A stretch of DNA of 64,000 nt from JBDHWI01 sp964590135 (GTDB lineage: Bacteria; Chloroflexota; Anaerolineae; J036; Brachytrichaceae). The DNA lies in the NCBI GenBank assembly GCA_964590135.1, contig CAZPVX010000002.1, positions 1 through 64,000 on the forward strand. The letters run 5' to 3'. A model generated the notes under the pieces. That model saw only the letters and a list, made by a program, of their open reading frames with translations, was not told the DNA's origin and did not search any database. Positions 25,758-33,278 of this stretch are shown here, piece after piece. The position numbers were made by a program, and so were the translations under genes. How positions within the stretch are numbered: the first letter of the stretch is position 1; each line of letters starts with the position of its first letter.

Positions 25758-27053
25758 TTACAGCACCAAGCCCCACGGATTTTCGAGCAGGCGCTTGATC
25801 TCGGCCAGGAATTGCGCACCCTCCGCGCCATCCGTCACGCGATGGTCGCCGGCCAGCATGAGCTTCATCATCGTCCTGGCCACAACCTGCCCATCGCGCA
25901 CCACGGCCGCCGGCGCAGCCGCGCCAATGCCGAGGATGGCGGAGTCAGGCAGGTTGATGATCGGGATCAACTCCTCCACGCCATACATACCCAGGTTGCT
26001 GGTGGTGAAGGTCTGGCCGCCCATATCGCCAAGTTGGCCCTTGCCGTCGCGCACGCGCGCTGCGATCGCCGGCACCTCTGCGCCAATCTGGCGCAGCGTC
26101 TTCTTGTCGGCATCGCGCACGGTGATGGTGACGAGTCCGCCATCCATCGCCACCGCCACACCGATGTGAACGGCCTCACGCATATCGATGGCATCGCCGG
26201 CGAAGGTGGCGTTGAAGTTCGGGTAGCGGCGGATGGCAAGCGCGACGGCGCGAACCACCATGTCATTCACCGACACCTTCACACCCTCTGGCTTGAGCGA
26301 CTCGTTGATCTGCGCGCGCAACGCCAATGCCGCATCCATCTCGACCTGCATCGAAACGTAGTAGTGCGGCACGGTGGTCTTGGCCTGCGTCATGCGCTGC
26401 GCGATGGTCTGCCGCATGCGAGAGAGCTGCTTGCGGCCGGCCGCCGGCACAGTCTCCTCCACGCTCTTAAGGATGGGCGAGCCGATGGGGCGCTCGATCA
26501 CCTGCGCCACAACTGGTTCGACGGCCTTCACCGCCGGCGCGCTCGGTGTGAAGCCCTCGACGTCAGACTTGGTGATGCGCCCTTCGGGCCCGGTGCCTTT
26601 CACCATGCGCAGATCGATGCCGCGCTCTTCGGCGATGCGCCTGGCGACGGGCGTGGCAATGACACGACCGCTGTCGGAGACCGCGCCGGTGGCGACAGGT
26701 TGCGCCGGCGCGGATACGACTGCCTGCTGCGGCGCCGGCTCTGCCTTTGCTTCCGGCTTCGCTTCAGCCGGCGCAGAGGGCGCGGCTGGCGCAGTGGGCG
26801 CATCGATCTGCTCGTTGGGGTCGGCAATGATGCCGATGGTTTCGCCAACCGGCACCTTGGCGCCGGCGGGTGAGATGATCTTGCGCAGCACTCCGCTGCC
26901 AAAAGCTTCGATTTGGATCGTGGTCTTGTCCGTCTCGATCTCAGCGATGGCTTCGCCCTTGGTCACGGGGTCGCCTTCTTTCTTCAACCAGGCGGCAATC
27001 GTGCCTTCAGTCATGTCGAAACCCATCTGGGGCATTGTGACGTTTGTGGCCAT
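25758..27053 (-). CDS. pdhC: Pyruvate (2-oxo acid) dehydrogenase E2, dihydrolipoamide acetyltransferase
   Basis: A 431-residue E2 with one lipoyl domain (lipoyl Lys43 in EIETDKTTI), an Ala/Pro-rich linker (85-125), a peripheral subunit-binding domain (about 131-165) and the catalytic acyltransferase domain ending with GDHRVTDGAEGAQF, which holds the active-site His and Asp. It transfers acetyl groups from lipoamide to CoA in the pyruvate dehydrogenase complex. The ATG at 27053 (MATNVTMPQMGF) is the canonical start. Last gene of the pdhA-pdhB-pdhC operon; no E3 gene is adjacent. Confidence 0.92.
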   Translation of the reverse strand: MATNVTMPQMGFDMTEGTIAAWLKKEGDPVTKGEAIAEIETDKTTIQIEAFGSGVLRKIISPAGAKVPVGETIGIIADPNEQIDAPTAPAAPSAPAEAKPEAKAEPAPQQAVVSAPAQPVATGAVSDSGRVIATPVARRIAEERGIDLRMVKGTGPEGRITKSDVEGFTPSAPAVKAVEPVVAQVIERPIGSPILKSVEETVPAAGRKQLSRMRQTIAQRMTQAKTTVPHYYVSMQVEMDAALALRAQINESLKPEGVKVSVNDMVVRAVALAIRRYPNFNATFAGDAIDMREAVHIGVAVAMDGGLVTITVRDADKKTLRQIGAEVPAIAARVRDGKGQLGDMGGQTFTTSNLGMYGVEELIPIINLPDSAILGIGAAAPAAVVRDGQVVARTMMKLMLAGDHRVTDGAEGAQFLAEIKRLLENPWGLVL

Positions 27054-27085
27054 AGTAAAGTTCCGAGTTCTGAATTCCCAACTCT

Positions 27086-27116
27086 GCGTTCTGAGGCTAT
27101 TTAACACGCAGAACGC
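27086..27116 (-). repeat. Hairpin between pdhB and pdhC
   Basis: Exact 8-base arms GCGTTCTG (27086-27093) and CAGAACGC (27109-27116) with a 15-base loop in the 81-base gap between pdhB and pdhC. There is no T-run. It could stabilise mRNA ends or tune subunit ratio; the surrounding sequence looks like a degenerate small palindromic element. Confidence 0.45.
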
Positions 27117-27134
27117 GAAACTGGGAACATCAGA

Positions 27135-28118
27135 TCAATACTGCTTCTGCATCATTGCGCGAACGGCGGCGGCGACGTCATCTGCGAAGGGCAGCGTGGC
27201 GCGCTCCAGGTTTTTGGCGTAGGGCATCGGCACTTCAAGGCCGGCGACGCGCGCGATCGGCGCATCCAGATCGTTGAATGCCTGCTCCTGCAACGATGCG
27301 GCGATCTCGGCGCCGAGGCCGGCGGTGCGCCAGCCCTCCTCCACCACCACCGCGCGATTAGTCTTCTTGATCGACTCCAGCGCCAGAGACAGATCCAGCG
27401 GGCGCAGCGTGCGCAGATCGACAATTTCGACGTCGATGCCCTCGCCCTCGAGCGTCTTGGCGGCCTTGCCGCTTTCGACCGCCATGCGCCCCCACGTCAC
27501 CAGCGTCACGTCCTTGCCGCGCCGCTTGTAATCGCTCTCGCCGAGCGGGATCAAATACTCCTCGTCCGGCACTTCGCCCTTGGTGCCGTAGAGCTGCAAA
27601 TGCTCCAGAAACACCACCGGGTCGTCATCGCGAATGGATGTCTTGAGCAAGCCCTTCGCATCATAGGGTGTGGATGGGGCGACGACCTTCAAGCCGGGGA
27701 TGTGGGCAAACCACGCATCAAAGTTTTGCGAGTGGGTCGATGCGGTGCGGCCATGCCCGTTGGGCGTGCGAATGACCATCGGCACCTTGATGTGGCCGTT
27801 GAACATGTGGCGCTGCTTGGCGGCATGGTTCACAATTTGATCCCACGCGACAAGCGTGAAGTTCACAGTCATGATCTCGCAGATAGGGCGCACGCCGCCC
27901 ATGGCTGCGCCGACGCCGATGCCGATGATGGCCTCTTCCGCGATGGGTGTATCCCGCACACGGCCGGGAAATTCTTTTGCCAGACCAACAGTCACGCCAT
28001 ACGCGCCGCCGCCGGCATATGCCACAATGTCTTCTCCCCAGATCACAACGTTGGGGTCACGCTGCATCTCTTCGCGCAGGGCGCGCTTCAATGCTTCACG
28101 ATAGGTAATTTCTGCCAT
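27135..28118 (-). CDS. pdhB: Pyruvate dehydrogenase E1 component, beta subunit
   Basis: A 327-residue transketolase-like beta subunit. Conserved blocks include VIWGEDIVAYAGG, GRVRDTPIAEEAIIGIGVGAAMGG, MVIRTPNGHGR and LRTLRPLDLSLALESI. Together with PdhA it forms the thiamine diphosphate-dependent decarboxylase of the complex. Its start is 18 bases after the pdhA stop. The substrate could be acetoin rather than pyruvate, because E1 subunits of the two complexes look alike. Confidence 0.92.
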   Translation of the reverse strand: MAEITYREALKRALREEMQRDPNVVIWGEDIVAYAGGGAYGVTVGLAKEFPGRVRDTPIAEEAIIGIGVGAAMGGVRPICEIMTVNFTLVAWDQIVNHAAKQRHMFNGHIKVPMVIRTPNGHGRTASTHSQNFDAWFAHIPGLKVVAPSTPYDAKGLLKTSIRDDDPVVFLEHLQLYGTKGEVPDEEYLIPLGESDYKRRGKDVTLVTWGRMAVESGKAAKTLEGEGIDVEIVDLRTLRPLDLSLALESIKKTNRAVVVEEGWRTAGLGAEIAASLQEQAFNDLDAPIARVAGLEVPMPYAKNLERATLPFADDVAAAVRAMMQKQY

Positions 28119-28136
28119 ATCAAAGGGAGTGCTGAA

Positions 28137-29168
28137 TTAGTATTGGCCGTTGTTGAGTCTGCCGGCGACCTGCGCAGGGCGAATGAGTGAACCAGCGACC
28201 TGCATGTTGCTCACCGAATGCGCATAGACGTCGCGATAGAGTGAGTCGAGCGACGGCTCGGGGCTATGCTCAGCAAAGTCCACCGCCTTGTCCACGACGG
28301 CCTCGACTTCCTTCTGAATCGCGTCGATCTCGGCTTCGGTGATCTGGTTTTTGTCCAGCAGCGCGTCTGCAAAGCGCGTGATTGGGTCGCGCTGGCGCCA
28401 TTCCGCAATCTCGGCCTTGTTGCGCTGCACATCGGGGTCGGCCATCGAGTGGCCGCGATAGCGGAAGGTGACCACATTCAAGAACGACGGGCCGAGGCCG
28501 TTGCGGGCGCGATCGGCCACGCGGCAGATCGCCTCGCGCACAGCCAGCACATCCATGCCATCCACCTCTTCGGCATACATGTCGTAGCCGGCGGCCTTCT
28601 GGATCATCGGCACGGCGCTATGCACCTCGTAAGCCGTGCCCATGGCGTATTGGTTGTTCTCCACCATGAAGATAATCGGCAGGTCCCACAGCTTGGCCCA
28701 GTTCAGTGCCGCATGAAATGTGCCGATGTTTGTGGAGCCATCGCCCATCGAGCACACCACCACGCGCTTGTTGTTGAAATGCTGCGCGGCGTAGGCCAGT
28801 CCCGAGGCCAGCGGCAGGTGTCCACCCACGATGGCGTAGCCGCCCCAGAAATGCCGGTCGACATCGACCAGGTGCATCGAACCGCCGCGTCCGCCGGTGG
28901 TGCCGCCCTCACGACCAAACAGTTCGGCCATCACCGCGCCGGCATCGGTGCCGCGCGCCAGCGCCCAGCCGTGATCGCGGTAGTTCACCACAATATCATC
29001 ATCGGGGTTCAACGCCGACACCGTGCCAACCGCAACTGCTTCCTGACCGTTGTAGAGGTGAAGGAAGCCGGCAATTCTGGCTTTTGCATACATCTCGGCA
29101 GAGCGGTCCTCGAACACCCGAATCAGAACCATCTGCTTATACAGATTCACCAAACTCTCTTTATCCAT
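28137..29168 (-). CDS. pdhA: Pyruvate dehydrogenase E1 component, alpha subunit
   Basis: A 343-residue alpha subunit carrying the thiamine diphosphate motif GDGSTNIGTFHAALNWA ending in ENN, the phosphorylation-loop-like YRYRGHSMADPD region and NGQEAVAVG. ATG 29168 is preceded by GGAGCAAGG. First gene of the operon. A terminator-like hairpin (29178-29213) sits directly before the ribosome site. Confidence 0.92.
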   Translation of the reverse strand: MDKESLVNLYKQMVLIRVFEDRSAEMYAKARIAGFLHLYNGQEAVAVGTVSALNPDDDIVVNYRDHGWALARGTDAGAVMAELFGREGGTTGGRGGSMHLVDVDRHFWGGYAIVGGHLPLASGLAYAAQHFNNKRVVVCSMGDGSTNIGTFHAALNWAKLWDLPIIFMVENNQYAMGTAYEVHSAVPMIQKAAGYDMYAEEVDGMDVLAVREAICRVADRARNGLGPSFLNVVTFRYRGHSMADPDVQRNKAEIAEWRQRDPITRFADALLDKNQITEAEIDAIQKEVEAVVDKAVDFAEHSPEPSLDSLYRDVYAHSVSNMQVAGSLIRPAQVAGRLNNGQY

Positions 29169-29177
29169 TCCTTGCTC

Positions 29178-29213
29178 CAAAAATATCGCCGCGCTGCCAT
29201 CGGGCAGGCGGCG
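29178..29213 (-). terminator. Terminator-like hairpin directly before pdhA
   Basis: On the minus strand the arms CGCCGCCTGCC (29213-29203) and GGCAGCGCGGCG (29198-29187) pair with a one-base bulge around a CGAT loop, followed by ATATTTTTGG. The hairpin ends less than 20 bases from the pdhA start, so it is either the terminator of the sensor-kinase transcript or an attenuator of the pdh operon. Confidence 0.6.
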
Positions 29214-29297
29214 TCAATGCCAGATTCAGGCCGGCATGTTGCATCGGCGCAATGAGCCACACTGTAGAGCCCTATTCTACGCCGCAGAGGCGTTTTG

Positions 29298-30524
29298 TCA
29301 CGCAGCATCGCCGGCTTTGCTACCGCTTGGGATCACAACGTTTACTTCAGTGCCCTTGCCGCGCGTCGAATGGACGTCGATGCTGCCGTCGAGCTTCTCC
29401 GCCCGCTCGCGCATGGTTTTCAGGCCGAGCTTGCCCAGCGCGACAGCATGCATGTCAAAGCCGGCGCCATCATCGATGATCTTCAGACGATAGCGTGCGT
29501 CTTCCTGCAAAAAATACACTTCGATGCGCGTGGCGCCGGCATGCTTCACCACATTGTGCAAGGCCTCGATGGCGATGCGGTAGAACGCTTCTTTTGTCTC
29601 AATCGACATCGCCGGCTCGCGGTCGCACAGATGCAAGTCAATCTCTAGCCCATAACGCACCTGCAACACGTCGCATCGCTTGCGGATGGCGGTCAGCACA
29701 CCTTCCTGCTCCAGCGATTCGGGGCGCAATTCGAAGATCAGCGCGCGCATCTCGGTCAGCGCAGCGTCGGCGAGGCTGAGGATGTACTCAGCGACTTTTC
29801 GGATCTGTTCGTTGGCCGGCGTATGCGGTTGGGGCAATATCAATTGCTCCAGCGTGCGAGAGCCCAGCACAATGCCATAGATGGCCTGCGAAACAGAATC
29901 GTGTAGGTCGCGGGCAAGCCGGTTGCGCTCTTCGGCCATTGCCGCCTTGACCGCCTGAGCGCGCAAGGCGTCATTCTCTGCAAGCGCCACAGTCAGCGCG
30001 CGCGTTCGCTCGTGCACACGGGTTTCAAGCGCCAGTTCATTGGCGCGCACTGTTTCATATAGAAGCGCGTTGTCGCATGCGATCGAAGCCAGGTGCGCAA
30101 ATCGCTCCAGCAGGTTGATCTCATCCTGCGCAAAAATACGCCCTGGCTGACGATGCACCACGCAGATCACACCGTAGATATTGCCGCTCGCCTTGAGCGG
30201 AACGCCGACGGCAGCATGGATGGAGGTGGAAACAGCTTTTGATGAGCGCCGTTCCCACTGCGCGTAATCCTGCACCACCACAGTGTTGCCGCGCTCCCAG
30301 ACTGTGCCAACCAACCCTTCGCCCCATGCATGTTCGCGCGCATCATCCACGTCAAAGATACCCAAGCCGGCAACGCTGCGCGTCATACGCGCGTCTGTAT
30401 CGATCAAATCCAGAAAGGCGTCTTCGATATGCAGCAATACGGCTGCCTTTTGCAAAATAGATTGCAGCAACTCGTGCATATCCAGCCGATTGATGATGTC
30501 AGATGATGTCAAGCGAGGTGTCAT
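29298..30524 (-). CDS. Sensor histidine kinase, 3' part of a split gene (GAF + HisKA_3 + HATPase)
   Basis: This frame encodes a GAF domain (about 15-185), a short coiled coil, the HisKA_3 dimerisation helix with phospho-acceptor His in RNRLARDLHDSVSQ, and a HATPase domain (N-box IAIEALHNVVKHA, G-boxes DDGAGFD and LGLKTMRERAEKL). It is a NarL-type kinase. The natural N-terminus lies in the upstream frame ending at 30499: removing one copy of a 10-bp tandem duplication fuses the two frames. ATG 30524 lies in the out-of-frame region and may not be a genuine start. No response-regulator gene is adjacent. Confidence 0.85.
   Translation of the reverse strand: MTPRLTSSDIINRLDMHELLQSILQKAAVLLHIEDAFLDLIDTDARMTRSVAGLGIFDVDDAREHAWGEGLVGTVWERGNTVVVQDYAQWERRSSKAVSTSIHAAVGVPLKASGNIYGVICVVHRQPGRIFAQDEINLLERFAHLASIACDNALLYETVRANELALETRVHERTRALTVALAENDALRAQAVKAAMAEERNRLARDLHDSVSQAIYGIVLGSRTLEQLILPQPHTPANEQIRKVAEYILSLADAALTEMRALIFELRPESLEQEGVLTAIRKRCDVLQVRYGLEIDLHLCDREPAMSIETKEAFYRIAIEALHNVVKHAGATRIEVYFLQEDARYRLKIIDDGAGFDMHAVALGKLGLKTMRERAEKLDGSIDVHSTRGKGTEVNVVIPSGSKAGDAA
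30492..30511. repeat. Exact 10-bp tandem duplication inside the sensor kinase gene
   Basis: GATGATGTCA occurs twice in direct succession (30492-30501 and 30502-30511). The extra ten bases shift the reading frame and create the stop that ends the upstream kinase fragment. Confidence 0.95.
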
Positions 30525-31287
30525 GCAAGGCTTCGAGAAAGGCTTTCTGGTCACGCAACTGAGATTCTATGCGCCGGCGCTCACCGATTTCGCTCGTCAA
30601 CTGCAGGTTTGCCTGCATCAACTCTGCGGTGCGAAGTTGAATGGTGTCTTCGAGGCCGGCCTGCACATTGAGCAGCGCTGCATTTGCGCGCCGCACCTCG
30701 CGCACTTTCGAATGCATCCAATCGCTGGTGCGAAACACCAGATAGGACATGAGCAGAACGATCGTCAGACAACCGATATAGACCAACACGCGCAAATAAA
30801 ACGACAGCGGCGCTTCTGTGGGCTCGTGGAAGATATAGATGATTCCAACCAGCACAAAAACACCAATGCAAAAATATACGGACTGGCGATACGCGCGCGT
30901 CGAGAGGAAGGGTATGGATAGCAGTGCGCCACCCGTGAGCAAAGAGAGCGACAGGGGGAGTGCGGTGTAACTGGCCCAGATGCTGGCAAGCGCGCTGGCA
31001 GACATATTCACGATGAGCAAGCGCGCTGCCACGCTCATCCTGCCGCGCAACGCGAACCGCCAACCGATCATGGAGGCTGCCAGCCCAGCAACACAAGCGG
31101 CCAAAACGATGACTGCCTCAAAGTGTGGGTTGACCCACAGGGAAGCCAGATACAAGAGGGTGAAGGCGGCACTGAGCAAGGCGCCTATCTGCATCACTTT
31201 TACAAGAAGCGATGCCGGCGCAATATTCTCAGCATCCACGCTCGAAAGAGCGGCTGGTTTTGACGTGGGTGCAATGGAATCGCTCAT
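30499..31287 (-). CDS. Sensor histidine kinase, 5' part of a split gene (membrane domain)
   Basis: A 262-residue fragment: cytosolic N-terminus, about six hydrophobic segments (residues 30-180), then an amphipathic helix ending RDQKAFLEALHDTSLDII before a TGA. FLEALHDTSL-DIINRLD is the usual junction of such kinases and continues in the other frame. Intact, the kinase would be 659 residues (1,980 bases after removal of ten). The ATG at 31287 lies 8 bases after the stop of the adenosyltransferase gene, so they share a transcript. Without the catalytic part this fragment cannot signal by itself. Confidence 0.83.
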   Translation of the reverse strand: MSDSIAPTSKPAALSSVDAENIAPASLLVKVMQIGALLSAAFTLLYLASLWVNPHFEAVIVLAACVAGLAASMIGWRFALRGRMSVAARLLIVNMSASALASIWASYTALPLSLSLLTGGALLSIPFLSTRAYRQSVYFCIGVFVLVGIIYIFHEPTEAPLSFYLRVLVYIGCLTIVLLMSYLVFRTSDWMHSKVREVRRANAALLNVQAGLEDTIQLRTAELMQANLQLTSEIGERRRIESQLRDQKAFLEALHDTSLDII

Positions 31288-31295
31288 GCAAATGG

Positions 31296-31847
31296 TCAGT
31301 CTTTGGCGAGCGTCGCGTGATCGACGCCGGCCTGCGCATTTTCGTGCAACGACAGCACAAATAACAAGGACGACAAGCGGTTCAGGTAGCGCACCAACTC
31401 GATATTCTCGATCAAGCCATCATGCAACAGCCGCACCACCAACCGCTCGGCGCGGCGGACGACTGTGCGCGCAAGGTCAAGCTGCGCGCCGGCCAGCGAA
31501 TCGCCGGCCACCACAAACTCCTTGGGCAATTGTATGCGCGCCGTCACGGCGTCGGTCTGTTGCTCCAGCCACGTCACGCGGCCGGCGTCGATGCTGCGGA
31601 ACTGCGCGGCGGTTTGCTGCGTGGCCGCCAGTTCGGCCATCATGCGGTAAAGATCACGCTGCGCCGCCAGCAACAGTTCCTTCGTCAAGAGGCTGCTCGC
31701 GGTTGCCCGCGCCACACCCATCGCTGCGCTGGCTTCATCCACGGTGCCGTAGGCTTCTGGCTGCGGCATGTATTTTGCAACGCGACCCTCGCCCAAAAGG
31801 CCGGTAAAGCCATCATCGCCGGTGCGGGTATAAAAGTGGTCTGCCAT
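31296..31847 (-). CDS. Cob(I)alamin adenosyltransferase, PduO type
   Basis: A 183-residue protein matching PduO-type ATP:cob(I)alamin adenosyltransferases: N-terminal TRTGDDGFTGLLGEGRVAK (ATP site), YGTVDEASAAMG, and the C-terminal RRAERLVVRL and LVRYLNRLSSLLFVLS segments. It makes adenosylcobalamin from cob(I)alamin and ATP. Start ATG 31847 (MADHFYTRTG) fits the family; ATG 31853 is two codons upstream. No cobalamin synthesis or B12-dependent gene is in the window. It is the first gene before the split sensor kinase. Confidence 0.88.
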   Translation of the reverse strand: MADHFYTRTGDDGFTGLLGEGRVAKYMPQPEAYGTVDEASAAMGVARATASSLLTKELLLAAQRDLYRMMAELAATQQTAAQFRSIDAGRVTWLEQQTDAVTARIQLPKEFVVAGDSLAGAQLDLARTVVRRAERLVVRLLHDGLIENIELVRYLNRLSSLLFVLSLHENAQAGVDHATLAKD

Positions 31848-31969
31848 ATGCATGCCATTATAGGAAGTGGCGGGCAACCGCATTTCTCGATCATCCATTG
31901 CAGATCAGGCAGGTGCTATGATTCGCCATCGGCGCGCCAATGAACCCGCGCGCCGGCTTGTGGACTGAC

Positions 31970-32293
31970 ATGTATCCAGAAAGCGAAATCCTCTTTCCTG
32001 CCCGCTCCATTCCTGAACTTCGCGATGCGCGCCCCGGCGTGGCATGGCAAAAGCTTATCGACAAGCTCGGCAAATCGGCTGAGACCAGCGAGGATGTGCT
32101 GGCCTTCTCGCTGATGATGATCAAGTTGAGCAATTGCCTGACCTGCGACCTCGACAGCTACCGCGCCAGCCTCGGCTGCACACAGTGCGCGCGCCGCACG
32201 GTGCAGGGCTTCAAGGGCAATGACGAAGCCTTGATCAAGAAAATGGAAGAATCGCGCAAAGAGCTGAAGGAGCATTTGAAGAAGGCATCGTAG
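31970..32293 (+). CDS. Small conserved protein with paired CxxC motifs
   Basis: A 107-residue soluble protein with four cysteines in a compact pattern: C56-x2-C59-x10-C70-x2-C73, a likely zinc ribbon or knuckle, followed by a basic Lys/Glu helix at the C-terminus. I do not recognise a named family. It is 9 bases upstream of the HD-domain gene on the same strand, so the two are probably cotranscribed. The start could also be ATG 31940; MYPESEIL at 31970 looks the more natural N-terminus. Confidence 0.65.
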   Translation: MYPESEILFPARSIPELRDARPGVAWQKLIDKLGKSAETSEDVLAFSLMMIKLSNCLTCDLDSYRASLGCTQCARRTVQGFKGNDEALIKKMEESRKELKEHLKKAS

Positions 32294-32302
32294 CCTTGCA
32301 CC

Positions 32303-33214
32303 ATGTCCCACATCATCCTCCCGAAGCCGCCCTCACGACACAGCGTCAAGCTCGGCGCGGAGCTGTCCGATGACTACGGCGAGTTGAATGCGCGCGCCGA
32401 CCACGCCATCTGCGCCATCACCCAGCGCTATCCGCGCGCCGGCCGCATCTATGAATTGCTGCTGAACGACAAGCGCGTGGATGCGCACTGGAATCTGTCG
32501 AACTACCTCACCGTCGGCAAACTGAACTACAACGATCACGGGCCGATCCACGCGCGCGTCACCGGCTCGTATGCCATGCAGCTGATGGATCTGCTGGTGG
32601 AAGCCGGCACGCCGATGGACGTGGTGAACAGCGGCGCCGGCGATGTCGACGATGCTTTTCTGGTCACACTGGCCGCCGCCATGCTGCACGACATCGGCAA
32701 TGCGCTGCACCGCAGCGGGCATGAAGGGATGAGCGTGATCCTTGCGCAGCCCATCCTGCGCGAACTGCTGGCGCAGATTTACGAGGATGAAGAGCAGCGC
32801 GCGCTGATGATCGACTTCATCCTCTCGGCCATCCAGTGCCACGACATGATGCCGGCGCCGCTCTACATGGAGGGCGGTGTGGTGGCGGTGGCCGACGGCT
32901 GTGACATGACCAAAGGCCGCGCGCGCATGCCTTTCGACCTCGGCAAGCTCGATATTCATGCCGTCTCGGCGCTGGCGATCGAAGAGGTGAACATCAACCG
33001 CTCCACCAACGGCATGCCGGTGGAGATTGAGGTGCGCATGAGCAACAGCGCCGGCATCTTTCAGGTGGAAGAGACGCTGGTGAAGAAGATCAACGCCACG
33101 CCGCTGCGCCACCACGTCATGGTGCATGTGCGCTCGATCAATGCCACAGACCCCTACGAAAAGCGCATCATCAGCAACGCCGTACTGGAGAACGGAAAGC
33201 TGCGCCCCGTTTAA
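32303..33214 (+). CDS. HD-domain phosphohydrolase-like protein
   Basis: A 303-residue protein with an HD fold: first metal His in NDHGPIHARV, HD pair in AAAMLHDIGNALHRSGHE, a later His in SAIQCHDM, and Asp in VAVADGCDMTKGRARM. HD proteins hydrolyse phosphate esters of nucleotides. The C-terminal 100 residues (from VSALAIEEVNI) form a separate beta-rich domain I do not recognise. It sits between the small CxxC protein and the SOS-controlled radical-SAM gene, but has its own upstream linkage, so a DNA-damage role is not implied. Confidence 0.78.
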   Translation: MSHIILPKPPSRHSVKLGAELSDDYGELNARADHAICAITQRYPRAGRIYELLLNDKRVDAHWNLSNYLTVGKLNYNDHGPIHARVTGSYAMQLMDLLVEAGTPMDVVNSGAGDVDDAFLVTLAAAMLHDIGNALHRSGHEGMSVILAQPILRELLAQIYEDEEQRALMIDFILSAIQCHDMMPAPLYMEGGVVAVADGCDMTKGRARMPFDLGKLDIHAVSALAIEEVNINRSTNGMPVEIEVRMSNSAGIFQVEETLVKKINATPLRHHVMVHVRSINATDPYEKRIISNAVLENGKLRPV

Positions 33215-33234
33215 CCGCGCAGCGATCTGTGCGC

Positions 33235-33262
33235 TTGCCATTTTGAACATCTGTTCTACAAT
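33235..33262 (+). promoter_or_regulatory. Sigma-70 promoter of the radical-SAM gene
   Basis: TTGCCA (33235-33240), a 16-base spacer and TACAAT (33257-33262). The expected transcription start is near 33269, within a few bases of the ATG at 33271, so the mRNA would be leaderless. No ribosome site precedes the ATG. Confidence 0.65.
33245..33256 (+). promoter_or_regulatory. LexA (SOS) box 1
   Basis: GAACATCTGTTC, an exact GAAC-N4-GTTC site filling the promoter spacer between -35 and -10. The same 12-mer occurs before recD2. Confidence 0.8.
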
Positions 33263-33266
33263 GCGA

Positions 33267-33278
33267 GAACATGTGTTC
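33267..33278 (+). promoter_or_regulatory. LexA (SOS) box 2
   Basis: GAACATGTGTTC, a second exact GAAC-N4-GTTC site whose centre is 22 bases from that of box 1 (two helical turns). It overlaps the predicted transcription start and the ATG at 33271. Confidence 0.8.
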
